From Rubripirellula sp. (lineage in GTDB: Bacteria > Planctomycetota > Planctomycetia > Pirellulales > Pirellulaceae), in assembly GCA_012270065.1 (NCBI GenBank), contig JAAXJB010000003.1:97385-161384 (forward strand): a DNA stretch of 64,000 nt. The letters are read 5' to 3'. Numbering within the stretch: the first letter of the stretch is position 1; the number at the start of each line of letters is the position of its first letter. Of the stretch, positions 8,224 through 17,924 are shown in pieces. The notes under the pieces are model-generated. The model did not search any database, was not told the DNA's origin, and worked only from the letters and a program-made list of their open reading frames with translations. The position numbers were made by a program, and so were the translations under genes.

Positions 8224-9255
8224 ATGCAACGTCGCCAGGCATCCCCAGCACGAATCCTGCTGCTGATCACGGCCATTGCCATCGGCGTTGGCTACCTGCG
8301 ATCCAATCGATTACTGAGGGCTCAGCAGGCCTCGCCCGCAACAGCGGTTTCACGACAAGACGATCAACAAGAATCTTTGCCAACCAAAGCAGAAGAGAGG
8401 GATTCCGAGGCCAATCGGGTGGCCAAGTCGCGATCAGACGCCAAAAGATTGCTGCAACTGGTGCTGCGTCAACTGGTTTCAGGGCCTGCTTTTGATGCCA
8501 AAGTCCGAGAGATTGTCTGGACCACTGGCCGAGAAGTAATCGGTGTGGGCACGTACGAGCAGGCAGGGGGGAACACCGGCAGGTTCAACCTGCAGCTCAC
8601 CATGCACGACGGAAAAGGTAAACACCGGCTGCAACAGATAAGTGACGGCCGTTTGGTCTGGACGCGGAGTGAGATCTCTGAAGCCATCAAACTGACGCGG
8701 GTGGAACTGGGCAAATTGCCGGGGTGGGAACCAGGCTCCTCAGTTCAGCAGACGATTCCCCCGCGGCTGAGGGTAGGTGCCTGGGCCGAAATGCTCACCA
8801 CTCTGGAACAGGATTTTGATCTGAGCATCAAGACAGCCACGCTGAAAGAAAAACCCGTTTTTGTCATATCCGGAGAATTGAGCCAGGAGGCTCGAAACAC
8901 AATTCTGAGCAAGGCGCGACGTACAGACTGGCCGCCACTGTACCCCACCCAAATGCGCATTGCAGTCAATGCGGAGGCTGATGAGGAGACCAATTTCGGG
9001 CGTTACCTACCTGTCCGCATCGAATTCTGGAGTGATCCGTTGACGGAAAATGGAGATCAAACCCAAGCCGTCCATGAAACCAAACGCCGACTGATCACGC
9101 TGGTGGAGCTGTATTCCATTCGTCCGATTACAACTCCATCAGCAGAGAGATTCCGATTCGATAATGTCAACGTGGATTTCACAAACGAGACCGACCGCTA
9201 TCTTGAAATCCATGATGCTCAAATGACGCAAAACGGGACGGCAGCGAGACGATAA
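8224..9255 (+). CDS. Membrane-anchored/secreted protein of unknown function
   Basis: I start the gene at the ATG at 8224, which has a GAGG ribosome binding site about 8 bases upstream and places a hydrophobic segment (ILLLITAIAIGVGYL) at the N-terminus. An in-frame ATG at 8113 would add 37 hydrophilic residues. The mature 320-residue domain contains alternating beta strands (such as FNLQLTMHD, RLQQISDGRLVWTR) reminiscent of the LolA/outer-membrane-lipoprotein-sorting fold: a curved sheet whose strands carry a test for a ligand. That comparison is only structural intuition. No active site is visible. Divergent from the surface-protein cluster. Confidence 0.65.
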   Translation: MQRRQASPARILLLITAIAIGVGYLRSNRLLRAQQASPATAVSRQDDQQESLPTKAEERDSEANRVAKSRSDAKRLLQLVLRQLVSGPAFDAKVREIVWTTGREVIGVGTYEQAGGNTGRFNLQLTMHDGKGKHRLQQISDGRLVWTRSEISEAIKLTRVELGKLPGWEPGSSVQQTIPPRLRVGAWAEMLTTLEQDFDLSIKTATLKEKPVFVISGELSQEARNTILSKARRTDWPPLYPTQMRIAVNAEADEETNFGRYLPVRIEFWSDPLTENGDQTQAVHETKRRLITLVELYSIRPITTPSAERFRFDNVNVDFTNETDRYLEIHDAQMTQNGTAARR

Positions 9256-9369
9256 AGCAATTGCTCCTACAATCGGCTGTTGAAAAGTCGGTACCTCCTG
9301 CACTTGCACATCTGCCTGCATGGCGTCCTGCACATGTCATGCGGAACTGTCTAGAATGGCGATTTCTGC

Positions 9370-10425
9370 GTGTCCTCCTACACGCCAAAGTTGCATCATT
9401 ACGCCATCGCTGAAAACGACACTTTGACAACCAATCCACCCGATACTGATCCATCGCCTACCACCACAGCATCTCCGCCAACATCTCAAATTGCTGCGTG
9501 GGCGCAGTTGGTTCGCATTCCTAACGTTTTTACGGTACTGGCCGACGTCAGCGCGGCTTTCCTGTTGGTCCATCAGGGGCCTACGCCAATCGAACGATTC
9601 ATACTGATTGTTCTGGCAGGTGTAGCATTATATTGGGCTGGAATGATTCTGAACGATGTTTTCGACGTAGAAAAAGACCGCAAGGAGCGTCCGACGCGTC
9701 CGATTCCAGCAGGACTTGTTTCTCTGGGACATGCCAGAACCGCTGGTTGGATTTTGTTACTCACGGGAGTCGTGATCGCCGCTGCCGCCGGCCGAATTCC
9801 CAGCGATGGGGCACCGATCACCTGGTTGCCTGCCTTCACCGCGTTTGCCTTGGCAGTGATGATCATTGGTTACGATGGCCCTCTGAAAAAAACGCCTCTT
9901 GCACCGGTCGCAATGGGTGGCTGCCGTGTTCTCAGTTTTCTATTGGGAGCATCACCGTTTTTTGCGATCGAGGCAGGAAGTCCGCTGTTTGAAAAATACC
10001 TGTTCGGAATCGCGCTTGGGTTCGGCGTTTACATCATGGGCATCACAACCATGGCACGACGTGAAGCAGAAGGTGGCCACTCATCCAACCTGCAGATCGG
10101 TCTGGTCGTGACAGCACTTGGAGCCGTGATGCTGGCGTTTGCACCGCAACTCAAAGCAAATCAAATGGGATGGGCCGTTGCGACCAGCGGCGTTTTCCCA
10201 ATGATGATTGGGGCCATTTCGTTTCCCGTCATTCTTCGTGGTTTCCGTGCAGTACGCGATCCCACCCCTGTAAAGATCCAAACGACCATTCGTATAGGTA
10301 TCTTCACGATCATTCCTCTGGCAGCATCGTTCGGATTTCTCGGCGCTGGTCCCTGGTGGGGCTTGGCGTTGTTTGGCCTGACCATGCCATCTCTCTACTT
10401 TTCATTGCGGTTTCGCGTGACTTGA
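9370..10425 (+). CDS. UbiA-family membrane prenyltransferase
   Basis: The 351-residue protein has about eight to nine membrane helices and both aspartate-rich signatures of the UbiA superfamily. The first is NDVFDVEKDRKERPTRP (95-111), which binds the prenyl diphosphate through magnesium. The second, YDGPLKKTPLAP (168-179), is the position where family members have the second Asp motif. UbiA enzymes transfer a polyprenyl group to an aromatic acceptor in quinone, heme, chlorophyll or secondary-metabolite pathways. The N-terminal 45 residues are hydrophilic and Pro/Thr-rich. The start used is GTG at 9370; no good ribosome binding site is seen. A TIM-barrel protein follows after 29 bp, so the two are probably one unit. 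Acceptor unknown. Confidence 0.88.
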   Translation: MSSYTPKLHHYAIAENDTLTTNPPDTDPSPTTTASPPTSQIAAWAQLVRIPNVFTVLADVSAAFLLVHQGPTPIERFILIVLAGVALYWAGMILNDVFDVEKDRKERPTRPIPAGLVSLGHARTAGWILLLTGVVIAAAAGRIPSDGAPITWLPAFTAFALAVMIIGYDGPLKKTPLAPVAMGGCRVLSFLLGASPFFAIEAGSPLFEKYLFGIALGFGVYIMGITTMARREAEGGHSSNLQIGLVVTALGAVMLAFAPQLKANQMGWAVATSGVFPMMIGAISFPVILRGFRAVRDPTPVKIQTTIRIGIFTIIPLAASFGFLGAGPWWGLALFGLTMPSLYFSLRFRVT

Positions 10426-10454
10426 TCGTTCCCACTTGAGCGTTAGATCCAAAC

Positions 10455-11285
10455 ATGCTGCCGGGCTACCATACCGTTGGGCTACTGCAACACGACCTCA
10501 CGACTGCAATTGAAGAGCTTGCGGCACTTGGGTACCGTGCTGTCGCCGTCCGGCCTCAACGTGGGCAACTGGCGCAAGCCGACCCTTGGTTCGGGCAACA
10601 AATCCTTCGTTTGGCAGACGTCACTGCGAAACATCAACTTGAGCTTGTGTTTGATCTGGATTCAAGCTTCATACACGATCCATGGAAGAACCGTGGTCCA
10701 GCACTGGCATCGTCGAATCCCGACGAGGCCAAACTCGCGCGAGACTGGATCGAAAGCTGGTTGAAAATCGCTGCCGAAGCCAAGGCATGCCTGGTAACTT
10801 TTGCGAGCGGTCAGAGCAATGGAGCCATCGGGCAAGATACCGAGTCAACATTGACCTGCCTGGCACATGAACTGGATCATTTGGTTAGCACAGCCCATGA
10901 ACTTGAAGTAACCATCGCCCTGCGGCCAAAACATGGTGATTGCATTTCAACGGTTGCTCAATGGGAAAGACTTCAGCAGTGGCTCAATGCCGACGTACTC
11001 GGACTCGCAGCCGACATCGGAGAGATGCTGCTCGGCCACGAAATCCCCCTTGCGGACCGGCTTGATCGTAATCGCAAAGCACTTGCCTGTGTCTACCTGT
11101 GTGATCGCAGAACGGACCAAGCAGTGGATCAACCGATCGGGCAAGGTGATATCGCACAGGACCGACTGATTTCGAGCCTACGGGAAATCAATTTCGAAGG
11201 CCCGGTCGTTGTCAGAATCGAAGGACACAGTCAACAAGGCTTGACGTTGGCAGAGCAGGGCATGCAACTTTTCAAAACACCCTGA
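10455..11285 (+). CDS. TIM-barrel sugar isomerase/epimerase-like protein (AP endonuclease family 2 fold)
   Basis: The 276-residue cytoplasmic protein has the layout of xylose-isomerase-like TIM barrels: GYHTVGLLQHDL near strand 1, EELAALGYRAVAVRP (strand 2), ELVFDLDSSF (strand 3), a mid-protein LVTFASG and VTIALRPKHGDCIS (strand 6), LGLAADIGEML (strand 7), and VVVRIEGHSQ at the end. Metal-ligand positions are partly recognisable (Glu and Asp at strand ends, His in KHGD and DIGE), but I cannot confirm a complete site. These proteins isomerise or epimerise sugars or sugar phosphates, or act on other small carbonyl compounds. The close pairing with a UbiA prenyltransferase suggests a joint pathway. 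Confidence 0.72.
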   Translation: MLPGYHTVGLLQHDLTTAIEELAALGYRAVAVRPQRGQLAQADPWFGQQILRLADVTAKHQLELVFDLDSSFIHDPWKNRGPALASSNPDEAKLARDWIESWLKIAAEAKACLVTFASGQSNGAIGQDTESTLTCLAHELDHLVSTAHELEVTIALRPKHGDCISTVAQWERLQQWLNADVLGLAADIGEMLLGHEIPLADRLDRNRKALACVYLCDRRTDQAVDQPIGQGDIAQDRLISSLREINFEGPVVVRIEGHSQQGLTLAEQGMQLFKTP

Positions 11286-11939
11286 CGTGGCAGCATCGAA
11301 ACCCGGTGAAGAAACGCTCTTATTTGTCCCATCTCCGTGTTTCCGCCGTGCTAACCTCTCGCTCCTACAGGGAAACAGCGAGCGAATGATGGCCAGTGAT
11401 TACAGCAGATTGAAGGGGCACTGCGTGAAACATGGCGATTGTCTGTGAAACAAAAAAAACAACACAAGAAACGGCGAAAATGCTGGACCGACCCCACTGG
11501 ACACTCGTATGATTCGGATGTGAGGAAGAGCCGGGTGCCCTCGAAGAAAACACATGATTCTGACAGTGTTCTTGACCGTAAGAAAACCCGCCTCAGCATG
11601 GCAGCACCACCAACGGAACAACGAACGGAAATGCAGTGGACTGAAAACACGCGGGACTGAAAACAGAAAATGGGGAAGGAGTGACAGGGCTGACGGGGGC
11701 CAACATGGAAGCCTCCTGTCTGAACGCTTGTCACGGCCGACTCCCCCACAAACACGCGCCGATTCAAGAGGATGATCTGGGACTGGAATGGTGACCCAGC
11801 AAATCACATTGAAATTAACCACAAACCGGACACACGAAGCTGCCCAGCAGAGGGGCACCCTGCTTGAGAGGGGGAAGACGAAGATCCCCCAACGCTACGA
11901 CGATGCAGCCTGTGTGGATCACGAAAATGAGGCATTCCA
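11286..11939. other. Long non-coding stretch
   Basis: About 650 bp without a convincing gene. Several frames of 60-150 codons are open on both strands, but all are arginine/cysteine- or histidine/glutamine-rich, have no ribosome binding sites and match no family I know. I looked for the conserved cores of RNase P RNA, tmRNA and SRP RNA and did not find them. A run of eight A residues occurs near 11450. It may simply be a spacer with the promoter of the small membrane protein that follows. Confidence 0.5.
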
Positions 11940-12233
11940 GTGACGGTCGTAACAGATTTTTTGACGGCAATCGTTGATCAGTCTGGGTTTGTTCTGCTGA
12001 TCCTGTGCGTCTTGCTTGTGATTGGCGCTTACACGGTGTCAATCTTTCGGGACTACGCGGCTGAGGACCGGGAAGAGGCTCCGATGGGCATCGCAAACTT
12101 GGAAGAAATGCACGCCAAAGGTGACATCAGCGACGAGGAATTCCGAACAATACAATCGAGAAACCATCAGCTTTCGGCTGAGACGAGTTCAAATGACCGG
12201 TTGCCCAACGGCGATCGCTCAACCACCACGTAA
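11940..12233 (+). CDS. Small membrane protein with SHOCT-like C-terminal motif
   Basis: The start is GTG at 11940, with GAGG about 8 bases upstream. The 97-residue protein has one membrane helix (about 17-37), a charged cytoplasmic segment, and a short motif NLEEMHAKGDISDEEFRTI (53-71). That motif resembles the SHOCT domain, a 30-residue helical pair of the form L-x2-L-x2-x-G-x-I-(T/S)-x-x-E-(F/Y) found at the end of many small membrane proteins and implicated in oligomerisation. The protein ends in a Ser/Asn/Asp-rich tail. No enzymatic role is visible. It stands alone, about 440 bp upstream of clpX. Confidence 0.72.
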   Translation: MTVVTDFLTAIVDQSGFVLLILCVLLVIGAYTVSIFRDYAAEDREEAPMGIANLEEMHAKGDISDEEFRTIQSRNHQLSAETSSNDRLPNGDRSTTT

Positions 12234-12677
12234 AGTTTGCCCTTCAACTGTCCGTAATCCCTTCCCGATGCATCATCGTTACGACTTGTCGCAACCCCAT
12301 GAAGCGTCACCGATTACGTTCCTGCTGTTTGGCATGCCTGCAAAGGTGACTCGTTTTCAATCGAAATGTTAGAAGGACAACCCCTCCGCCTGTTGGCCCT
12401 CCCAATTCCATGCTGGGCTTACATTCGGAAACAATAAATCGTTTTTGAACTTAAACCACACCAGGCTCGAGCTTTCGAGGAAAAAGGATGACCGATCCCA
12501 ACCAGTTGCAATGTTGGTAACTGACTGGGAGAGTATTCGAGCCGTGGCCCGAAACCGTTGAAGCGGAATTCGGACTTTGTGATCACAGTCCAGACCGAAT
12601 GTCGAGCGTCAGCTCAGGAACAAGGCATTCACCTGAACTGGTTCGCGAATGAGCCGATCGCATATTAGGAGTCGTGT
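12234..12677. other. clpX upstream region, no gene seen
   Basis: About 445 bp before clpX. An imperfect inverted repeat sits near 12497-12529 (CCCAACCAGTT... facing ...AACTGACTGGG, about 10 of 12 positions paired), which could form a hairpin in the transcript. It is not followed by a T run. The region presumably holds the clpX promoter. No clpP or tig gene is present, although they usually precede clpX. Confidence 0.45.
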
Positions 12678-13955
12678 ATGCCCTCTAAGGATAATCCAAC
12701 CTCCCGCCGTGGAACTTCATCCAGCAAGAAGAATGCGTTCTGCTCTTTTTGCAGGAAGAGTTACCGCGATGTGGGACCACTCGTCGAAGGCCCCGGCGAC
12801 GTTTACATTTGCAGTGAGTGTATCGAACTCTGCCAGTCGATTCTGGATCAGGAAGAGCGTCGACGTGGACCAACGAAATCCCTGTTCAACGAGATTCCGT
12901 CACCACGTTCGATCGTCGAACACCTGGATGAGTATGTCATCGGCCAAACGGCAGCCAAAAGAGTTCTCGCAGTATCCGTTCACAATCACTACAAGCGTCT
13001 GACAAGTGATTGGGAAGGGAACTCCGAGGTCGAGATTGAAAAGAGCAACATCCTTCTCGCTGGGCCAACTGGCAGCGGAAAAACACTGCTGGCGAGATCT
13101 CTTGCAAGAATGCTCAATGTGCCATTTGCGATCGGAGATGCAACCACACTCACCGAAGCAGGGTATGTGGGAGAGGATGTCGAGAACCTGCTCTTGAAAC
13201 TTCTGCACGCTGCTGACTTTGACGTGGAAGCAGCCCAGCGTGGTATCCTCTACATCGACGAAGTTGACAAGATCGGCAAGACCAGTGCCAATGTTTCCAT
13301 CACGCGTGATGTGTCAGGCGAGGGTGTGCAACAGAGCCTGCTGAAGATGCTTGAGGGAACAGTAGCAAACGTGCCACCCCAAGGCGGACGCAAACACCCT
13401 GAGCAGCAGTACATCCAACTGGACACGAGTAACATCCTGTTCATTGTCGGTGGCACATTCGTGGGCATTGAAGACATCATCCGCAAACGCCTCGGGCATA
13501 AGACCCTTGGTTTTGGCGGTGGCAGTGTCCGCAATGAACAAACCGACTCCGAACTGTTGACGCAGGTTCAAACCGAAGACATCCTGCAATTCGGTTTGAT
13601 CCCGGAACTTGTGGGACGATTGCCAGTTGTCAGCTATCTTCAACCCCTGAATGAAGAAGGTCTCGTGAGAGTCATGAAGGAGCCCAAAAACGCTCTTACA
13701 CGACAGTACCAGGCTCTGTTCAAGATGGAAAATTGCGAAGTTGAATTTACGGATGGTGCACTGCACTACGTAGCTCAACAGGCACTAGCCAAGGGCGTCG
13801 GAGCCCGCGGTCTCCGAGGTATCCTCGAAGATATCATGCTGGACATCATGTACGATTTGCCAGAACAGGAAGAGGGGACGGTATTCACGATCGACGAGAG
13901 TGTGGTTTCCGGCTCCAGCGATCTGTTCAAGATGCCAACAACCAAGAGTGCCTGA
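12678..13955 (+). CDS. clpX: ATP-dependent Clp protease ATP-binding subunit ClpX
   Basis: ClpX is the hexameric AAA+ unfoldase that threads tagged proteins into the ClpP peptidase. The 425-residue length matches the family. The N-terminal zinc-binding domain has CSFC (22-25) and CSEC (44-47). The AAA+ core has Walker A GPTGSGKT (about 129-136), Walker [13 protein letters not shown], the sensor/arginine region [12 protein letters not shown]-like (here [20 protein letters not shown]), and GGRKHPEQQ before the IGF-type loop. The IGF loop that docks onto ClpP appears as LGFGGG. A ribosome binding site AGGAG precedes the ATG. The gene stands alone without clpP and ends in a strong terminator. Confidence 0.98.
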   Translation: MPSKDNPTSRRGTSSSKKNAFCSFCRKSYRDVGPLVEGPGDVYICSECIELCQSILDQEERRRGPTKSLFNEIPSPRSIVEHLDEYVIGQTAAKRVLAVSVHNHYKRLTSDWEGNSEVEIEKSNILLAGPTGSGKTLLARSLARMLNVPFAIGDATTLTEAGYVGEDVENLLLKLLHAADFDVEAAQRGILYIDEVDKIGKTSANVSITRDVSGEGVQQSLLKMLEGTVANVPPQGGRKHPEQQYIQLDTSNILFIVGGTFVGIEDIIRKRLGHKTLGFGGGSVRNEQTDSELLTQVQTEDILQFGLIPELVGRLPVVSYLQPLNEEGLVRVMKEPKNALTRQYQALFKMENCEVEFTDGALHYVAQQALAKGVGARGLRGILEDIMLDIMYDLPEQEEGTVFTIDESVVSGSSDLFKMPTTKSA

Positions 13956-13985
13956 GCGTTCTGAACCGCATCCAAGTAACCATGA

Positions 13986-14020
13986 ATGTCGCCAGAGCTT
14001 GTTCTCTGGCGACATTTTTT
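13986..14020. terminator. Bidirectional intrinsic terminator between clpX and the convergent gene
   Basis: A perfect 12-bp stem (13986-13997 pairs with 14004-14015) with a 6-base loop CTTGTT is followed on the plus strand by TTTTT. Flanking CCATG (13980-13984) and CATGG (14021-14025) can pair further. It lies 30 bp after clpX. The convergent minus-strand gene ends at 14106, and on that strand the A run provides a T run only after the stem as well, so it may serve both genes. Confidence 0.92.
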
Positions 14021-14105
14021 CATGGTGAAGCGTCAAACGCTTGCCAGGTCAGACGGACACCTGAATCGGACATCAGAAGAATCACGCTTCATCATCATCG
14101 CCTGA

Positions 14106-14954
14106 CTAGGAACCGCCACTTTCATTGGGGTCGACATAGAATTTGGTGATATCGATCCCGGCGCGACGCTCTTCCTCCATCAGCTTGATTCGCGATTCAA
14201 GCCGTTCCATTCTTCGCATCAACTGTGGAATCGCGTCTTTATTCTCATCAACAGGCTTTGGACGTGGTACGCTCGGATAACCCAAATGTCGTTGCATGGC
14301 TGCGAAAAGAAAAAGCGGTTCCCGGCGACGATTGCCCAAAGCAATCCGTCCCTCTTTTCGACCAAACAGAAATGGCCCCTTACCCTCGCTCGACTGCCCC
14401 GCAGCCTCCAGTTTGACCCGATATTCATCACTGGCAAGAAACAACAGGTCCGCAAGATCCACCAACCCCACTTGAGCCCTCAGCATCAGAATCCAAGTCG
14501 CCCACGTTCGATCAAAGGTTGGGTCGTTACTGATTGCAGTCAAACCGCGATCATAATTGAGCCGGCTCCTGCAAAGCACTTCAAATTGATAGAAGAACAG
14601 TCCCGCTTCATTGTGTTCAGAGGTACGGTATTTGGCCTCTCCCTCAAGCACCTGCAATGCAGTTCCCATGGTAAATCGGCCCGATTCCTTTTCTGCCTCC
14701 TCAACCAGATAAGCCTGAAATGGCGTGAAGTAATGAGCGAGCTTTTTCATTGCCGGCGCCATCTGTCCCGAATGCTTCAACTCGGTCAATAAATAATCTA
14801 TGGCGAGTGGCAACTTGGTCGTTGTCAGCAATTCGTGGCGAATCTGCTCCAACAATTCCTGCATTGGCAGTTCGATCTCACCGCGTTCCCGCAGTATTTC
14901 ATACAGATAAGCCTGTTCGACATACTCGGAACGATCGAGAAGTGGCTGGGCCAT
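14106..14954 (-). CDS. Conserved hypothetical protein with C-terminal coiled coil
   Basis: The 282-residue protein (start ATG at 14954; an in-frame ATG at 15008 would add 18 residues) is soluble and highly charged. It has no signal peptide. The N-terminal two thirds look all-helical. Near residues 178-214 is a region of Arg, Gly and aromatic residues. The end (about 240-265) is a coiled-coil-like stretch rich in Met, Arg, Glu and Leu (MRRMERLESRIKLMEEER). It is the last gene behind fabF, about 200 bp downstream on the same strand. The sequence resembles planctomycete-specific hypothetical proteins; I cannot assign a role. It is convergent with clpX. Confidence 0.72.
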   Translation of the reverse strand: MAQPLLDRSEYVEQAYLYEILRERGEIELPMQELLEQIRHELLTTTKLPLAIDYLLTELKHSGQMAPAMKKLAHYFTPFQAYLVEEAEKESGRFTMGTALQVLEGEAKYRTSEHNEAGLFFYQFEVLCRSRLNYDRGLTAISNDPTFDRTWATWILMLRAQVGLVDLADLLFLASDEYRVKLEAAGQSSEGKGPFLFGRKEGRIALGNRRREPLFLFAAMQRHLGYPSVPRPKPVDENKDAIPQLMRRMERLESRIKLMEEERRAGIDITKFYVDPNESGGS

Positions 14955-15153
14955 GCTTATTCGCAAGGATTGTAATGAAGACTTGAACCTGCCCGGTTCC
15001 TGCGGCACGATCCCTCAGTACCCGGATGAACCAGCGACATTGGCATTTTGGTTGCTGCTTCGGATTATGAATGCATGGCAAGGATTCCGGCACGCAATCG
15101 GACAGCAATCATGAACTTCCAGCGTCTTCGCTGGCGAGTCCATTCCAGATGGC

Positions 15154-16404
15154 TCATGTGTACTTTCGGAACAGGATGCACGCATTATGGCCACCGAAGC
15201 CAAAACTGTTACTCATCGCAACATTGACTTCGCTCTTGGCAGCAACATTCGGCGTGTAGTCGAGATCACACTCCGGATCTGGAGTTGTGTAGTTGATCGT
15301 GGGCGCGATCAGAGACTCCTGGATCGTCTTGCAGGAAATCACTGCTTCGATACCACCGCTTGCCCCCAAGGAGTGCCCCAACGCTCCTTTGGTACTACTC
15401 AGCTTCAACTTGTAGGCATGATCTCCGAACACGGCCTTGATGGCCTGTGTCTCGGCCTTGTCTCCCAGCGGCGTGCTCGTGCCATGCGCGTTGATGTAGT
15501 CAACACTTTCAGGAGAAACCCCAGCGTCATCGATGGCCGCTCTCATGGCAGCAGCAGCACCTTTCCCCTCGGGGTCCGGCGCCGTGATATGGCCTGCATC
15601 GCTGGTCGTTCCATACCCGAGCACTTCGGCATAAATGCGTGCGCCGCGTGCCTTGGCATGTTCTAATTCTTCAAAAACCAGCAAGCCGGCACCTTCACCA
15701 AGCACAAAACCGTCTCGGTCGGCGTCAAATGGTCGACTGGCCGCCGCGGGATCTTCGTTGCGAGTAGACAGCGCTTTCATGTTTTGGAAAGCCGCAAGGC
15801 CCATGCGGGTGATCGCAGCCTCAGTACCCCCAGTGATCACCACATCGGTTTCGCCAAGCCGAACACTCCTCAACGCGTCTCCCATTGCATTGGTAGCACT
15901 CGCACACGCGGTGGCGACCGCGTAATTGGGACCTTTGAGACCGTGCGTGATCGACAGATTTCCACCCGCCGCGTTGAGCATCATTTTCGGCACTGTAAAC
16001 GGGCTGACGCGGTCCGGCCCTTTACTGAGCATCTTCTCGATCTGTGCCTCGATTTCTCCCAAACCACCGATACCCGACCCCAGAATGACACCACACTTGG
16101 ATCGATCAACCTGATCAAAGTCCAGTCCGGAATCTTCAATGGCCTGACCACCCGCGTGGACAGCGAATTGCGTGAAGCGATCAAGACGCTTGACCTCACG
16201 CCGATCAACCCACTTGGTGGCATCAAAATCGGGGATATCACCACCGAAGTGAACCTTGTATGCACTTGTATCGAGAGTTGTCAGTTGATGAACGCCACTC
16301 TCACCGTTCGTAAGACGACGCCAAAAATTCTCGACTTCAACTGCCAGGGGCGAGACAACGCCCATGCCCGTGACCACAATGCGACGCTGCAATTCTTGTT
16401 GCAT
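15154..16404 (-). CDS. fabF: 3-oxoacyl-ACP synthase II (FabF)
   Basis: FabF condenses malonyl-ACP with acyl-ACP in fatty acid elongation. The 416-residue form begins at the ATG at 16404, giving the standard MQQELQRRIVVTGMGVVSPL opening; a longer frame to 16503 has no homology-like start. The catalytic Cys lies in ATACASATN (about 160-168), the two His residues in INAHGTSTPLGD and KGALGHSLGASG, and the C-terminal end is SFGFGGHNACILF. It is the last fatty-acid gene in the minus-strand cluster, 176 bp behind acpP. Confidence 0.97.
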   Translation of the reverse strand: MQQELQRRIVVTGMGVVSPLAVEVENFWRRLTNGESGVHQLTTLDTSAYKVHFGGDIPDFDATKWVDRREVKRLDRFTQFAVHAGGQAIEDSGLDFDQVDRSKCGVILGSGIGGLGEIEAQIEKMLSKGPDRVSPFTVPKMMLNAAGGNLSITHGLKGPNYAVATACASATNAMGDALRSVRLGETDVVITGGTEAAITRMGLAAFQNMKALSTRNEDPAAASRPFDADRDGFVLGEGAGLLVFEELEHAKARGARIYAEVLGYGTTSDAGHITAPDPEGKGAAAAMRAAIDDAGVSPESVDYINAHGTSTPLGDKAETQAIKAVFGDHAYKLKLSSTKGALGHSLGASGGIEAVISCKTIQESLIAPTINYTTPDPECDLDYTPNVAAKSEVNVAMSNSFGFGGHNACILFRKYT

Positions 16405-16580
16405 ACGGATGCCTTGGACGCATGTTCCATGTTGGAGTATTCGGAATCTGTCCCGACTGAAACCGGACAGCAGACAAAACAAATGCCACCCGCGAAGCAC
16501 CAAGCCGCGCAGGGCGATTGGATTCAGGGGCGGCAGATCGGTGGCTACACCAGATACAGTTCACCGGAAGGTGAACGCGA

Positions 16581-16844
16581 TCAGGCGGTGTCGTCCTGTT
16601 CCTCGTCGTCGCCTTTGTTGCTCTCGATGAAATCGACAGCTTCACCGACTTTCTGGATTTTCTCGGCGGAATCATCGGGAATACTGATATCGAACTCTTC
16701 TTCGAGTTCCATGACCAATTCCACAGTATCGAGGGAATCCGCACCCAAGTCGGTTACAAAGGACGTGTCGCGGGTGATCTTTTCTTTATCCACGCCGAGT
16801 TGTTCGGACACGATATCGATCACGCGTTCTTCAACGGTAGCCAT
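16581..16844 (-). CDS. acpP: Acyl carrier protein
   Basis: The 87-residue acidic protein carries fatty acyl chains on a phosphopantetheine arm attached to Ser37 in the motif GADSLDTVE. It matches bacterial AcpP from [12 protein letters not shown] through IDFIE-like EAVDFIES. The C-terminus is a few residues longer than usual and ends in a run of Asp/Glu/Gln. It sits between fabG and fabF in the fatty-acid cluster. The 206 bp before it may contain its own promoter, as the transcript level of acpP often exceeds its neighbours. Confidence 0.98.
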   Translation of the reverse strand: MATVEERVIDIVSEQLGVDKEKITRDTSFVTDLGADSLDTVELVMELEEEFDISIPDDSAEKIQKVGEAVDFIESNKGDDEEQDDTA

Positions 16845-17050
16845 GAGCAGTCTCTAGGGGATGTCAGCAAGCTGAAAGTGTTTATTCGTTCAATTGAGGG
16901 CAGGCGATGTGAGCCGCATGCGTCCCTGTTATGAAAAAGAGCCGCCTGCAACCGATCGCTTTCGCGGAAAAGGATAGGTCAAACCAGCAAAACGCGTCAA
17001 TACACAGACGGCGAGATCCGCCGCCCGTTTTGACAATTCCTGATCATAAT

Positions 17051-17809
17051 TTACCCGATCATACCGCCATCGACGACCAGCGTCTGTCCGGAGACATAGC
17101 CCGCGTCCTTGGAAGCGAGAAAGAGAACCGCCGCAGCCACATCCTCCGGAGCACCAACGCGTTTGGCCGGAATACGCTTTTTCACCTCTTCGAGGACAAC
17201 ATCACCCAATTCAGCGGTCATTTCACTGGCAATGAAGCCCGGAGCCACCGCATTGACCGTGACTCCACGACTGATCAGCTCTTTGCTGAGGGTTCGAGTG
17301 AGGCCAATCATGCCCGCCTTGCTAGCGGAGTAGTTAGCCTGCCCGGGGTTGCCAATCAGGCCCGAAATACTCGCCATATTGATAATTCGGCCGTATTTGC
17401 TGCGTCTCATGATACCGGCGGCGGCCCGGCAACAAACGAAACAACTCGTCAGGTTGGTCGCGATCACGTCATCCCACTCTTCGTCTGACATGCCTCGCAT
17501 CAACTTATCCCGGGTAATGCCTGCATTATTGACGAGGATATCAAGCCGCCCATGCTTTTCTTTGGCTCCCTCAATCGCGGCTTTGGCGGCATTCCGATCA
17601 GTCACATCACACGCCACTGCCTCGGCACTTCCTCCTGAAGACTCGATTTCTGCGACCGTATCGGCGAGTTTCTGGGCATTGCGTGCCAGACAAACCACGG
17701 TAGCTCCATTCATGCCCAGAGCGATAGCAACCGCTTTTCCAAGCCCCTGAGAGGCTCCTGTGACAACTGCAACTTGACCCTTGAGGTCGGTGGTAAGAGA
17801 AAGTTCCAT
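17051..17809 (-). CDS. fabG: 3-oxoacyl-ACP reductase (FabG)
   Basis: The 252-residue short-chain dehydrogenase reduces 3-oxoacyl-ACP with NADPH. The cofactor motif TGASQGLG is at 18-25, the N-N-A-G motif (ILVNNAGITRD) in the middle, and the catalytic Ser-Tyr-Lys is in MASISGLIGNPG and YSASKAG. The C-terminal VSGQTLVVDGGMIG is typical. It is 115 bp behind fabD and 206 bp before acpP, in the conserved fabD-fabG-acpP-fabF order. Confidence 0.97.
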   Translation of the reverse strand: MELSLTTDLKGQVAVVTGASQGLGKAVAIALGMNGATVVCLARNAQKLADTVAEIESSGGSAEAVACDVTDRNAAKAAIEGAKEKHGRLDILVNNAGITRDKLMRGMSDEEWDDVIATNLTSCFVCCRAAAGIMRRSKYGRIINMASISGLIGNPGQANYSASKAGMIGLTRTLSKELISRGVTVNAVAPGFIASEMTAELGDVVLEEVKKRIPAKRVGAPEDVAAAVLFLASKDAGYVSGQTLVVDGGMIG

Positions 17810-17924
17810 GGCTTACTTCCGCGGTGTTAAAGACTTGGATGCTTCACAATGTGCATGACACGCATTGTTTCGGCGTGAAAAGTGGGGCGGGGGTGGTGCT
17901 ATTGGCGGCCGGAATTATCCGGAC

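Noticed and set aside
11510-11560. GAGGAAGAGCCGGG reminiscent of the RNase P RNA core
   Set aside because: It does not match the conserved GAGGAAAGTCCGGGC, and the other conserved blocks of RNase P RNA are missing.
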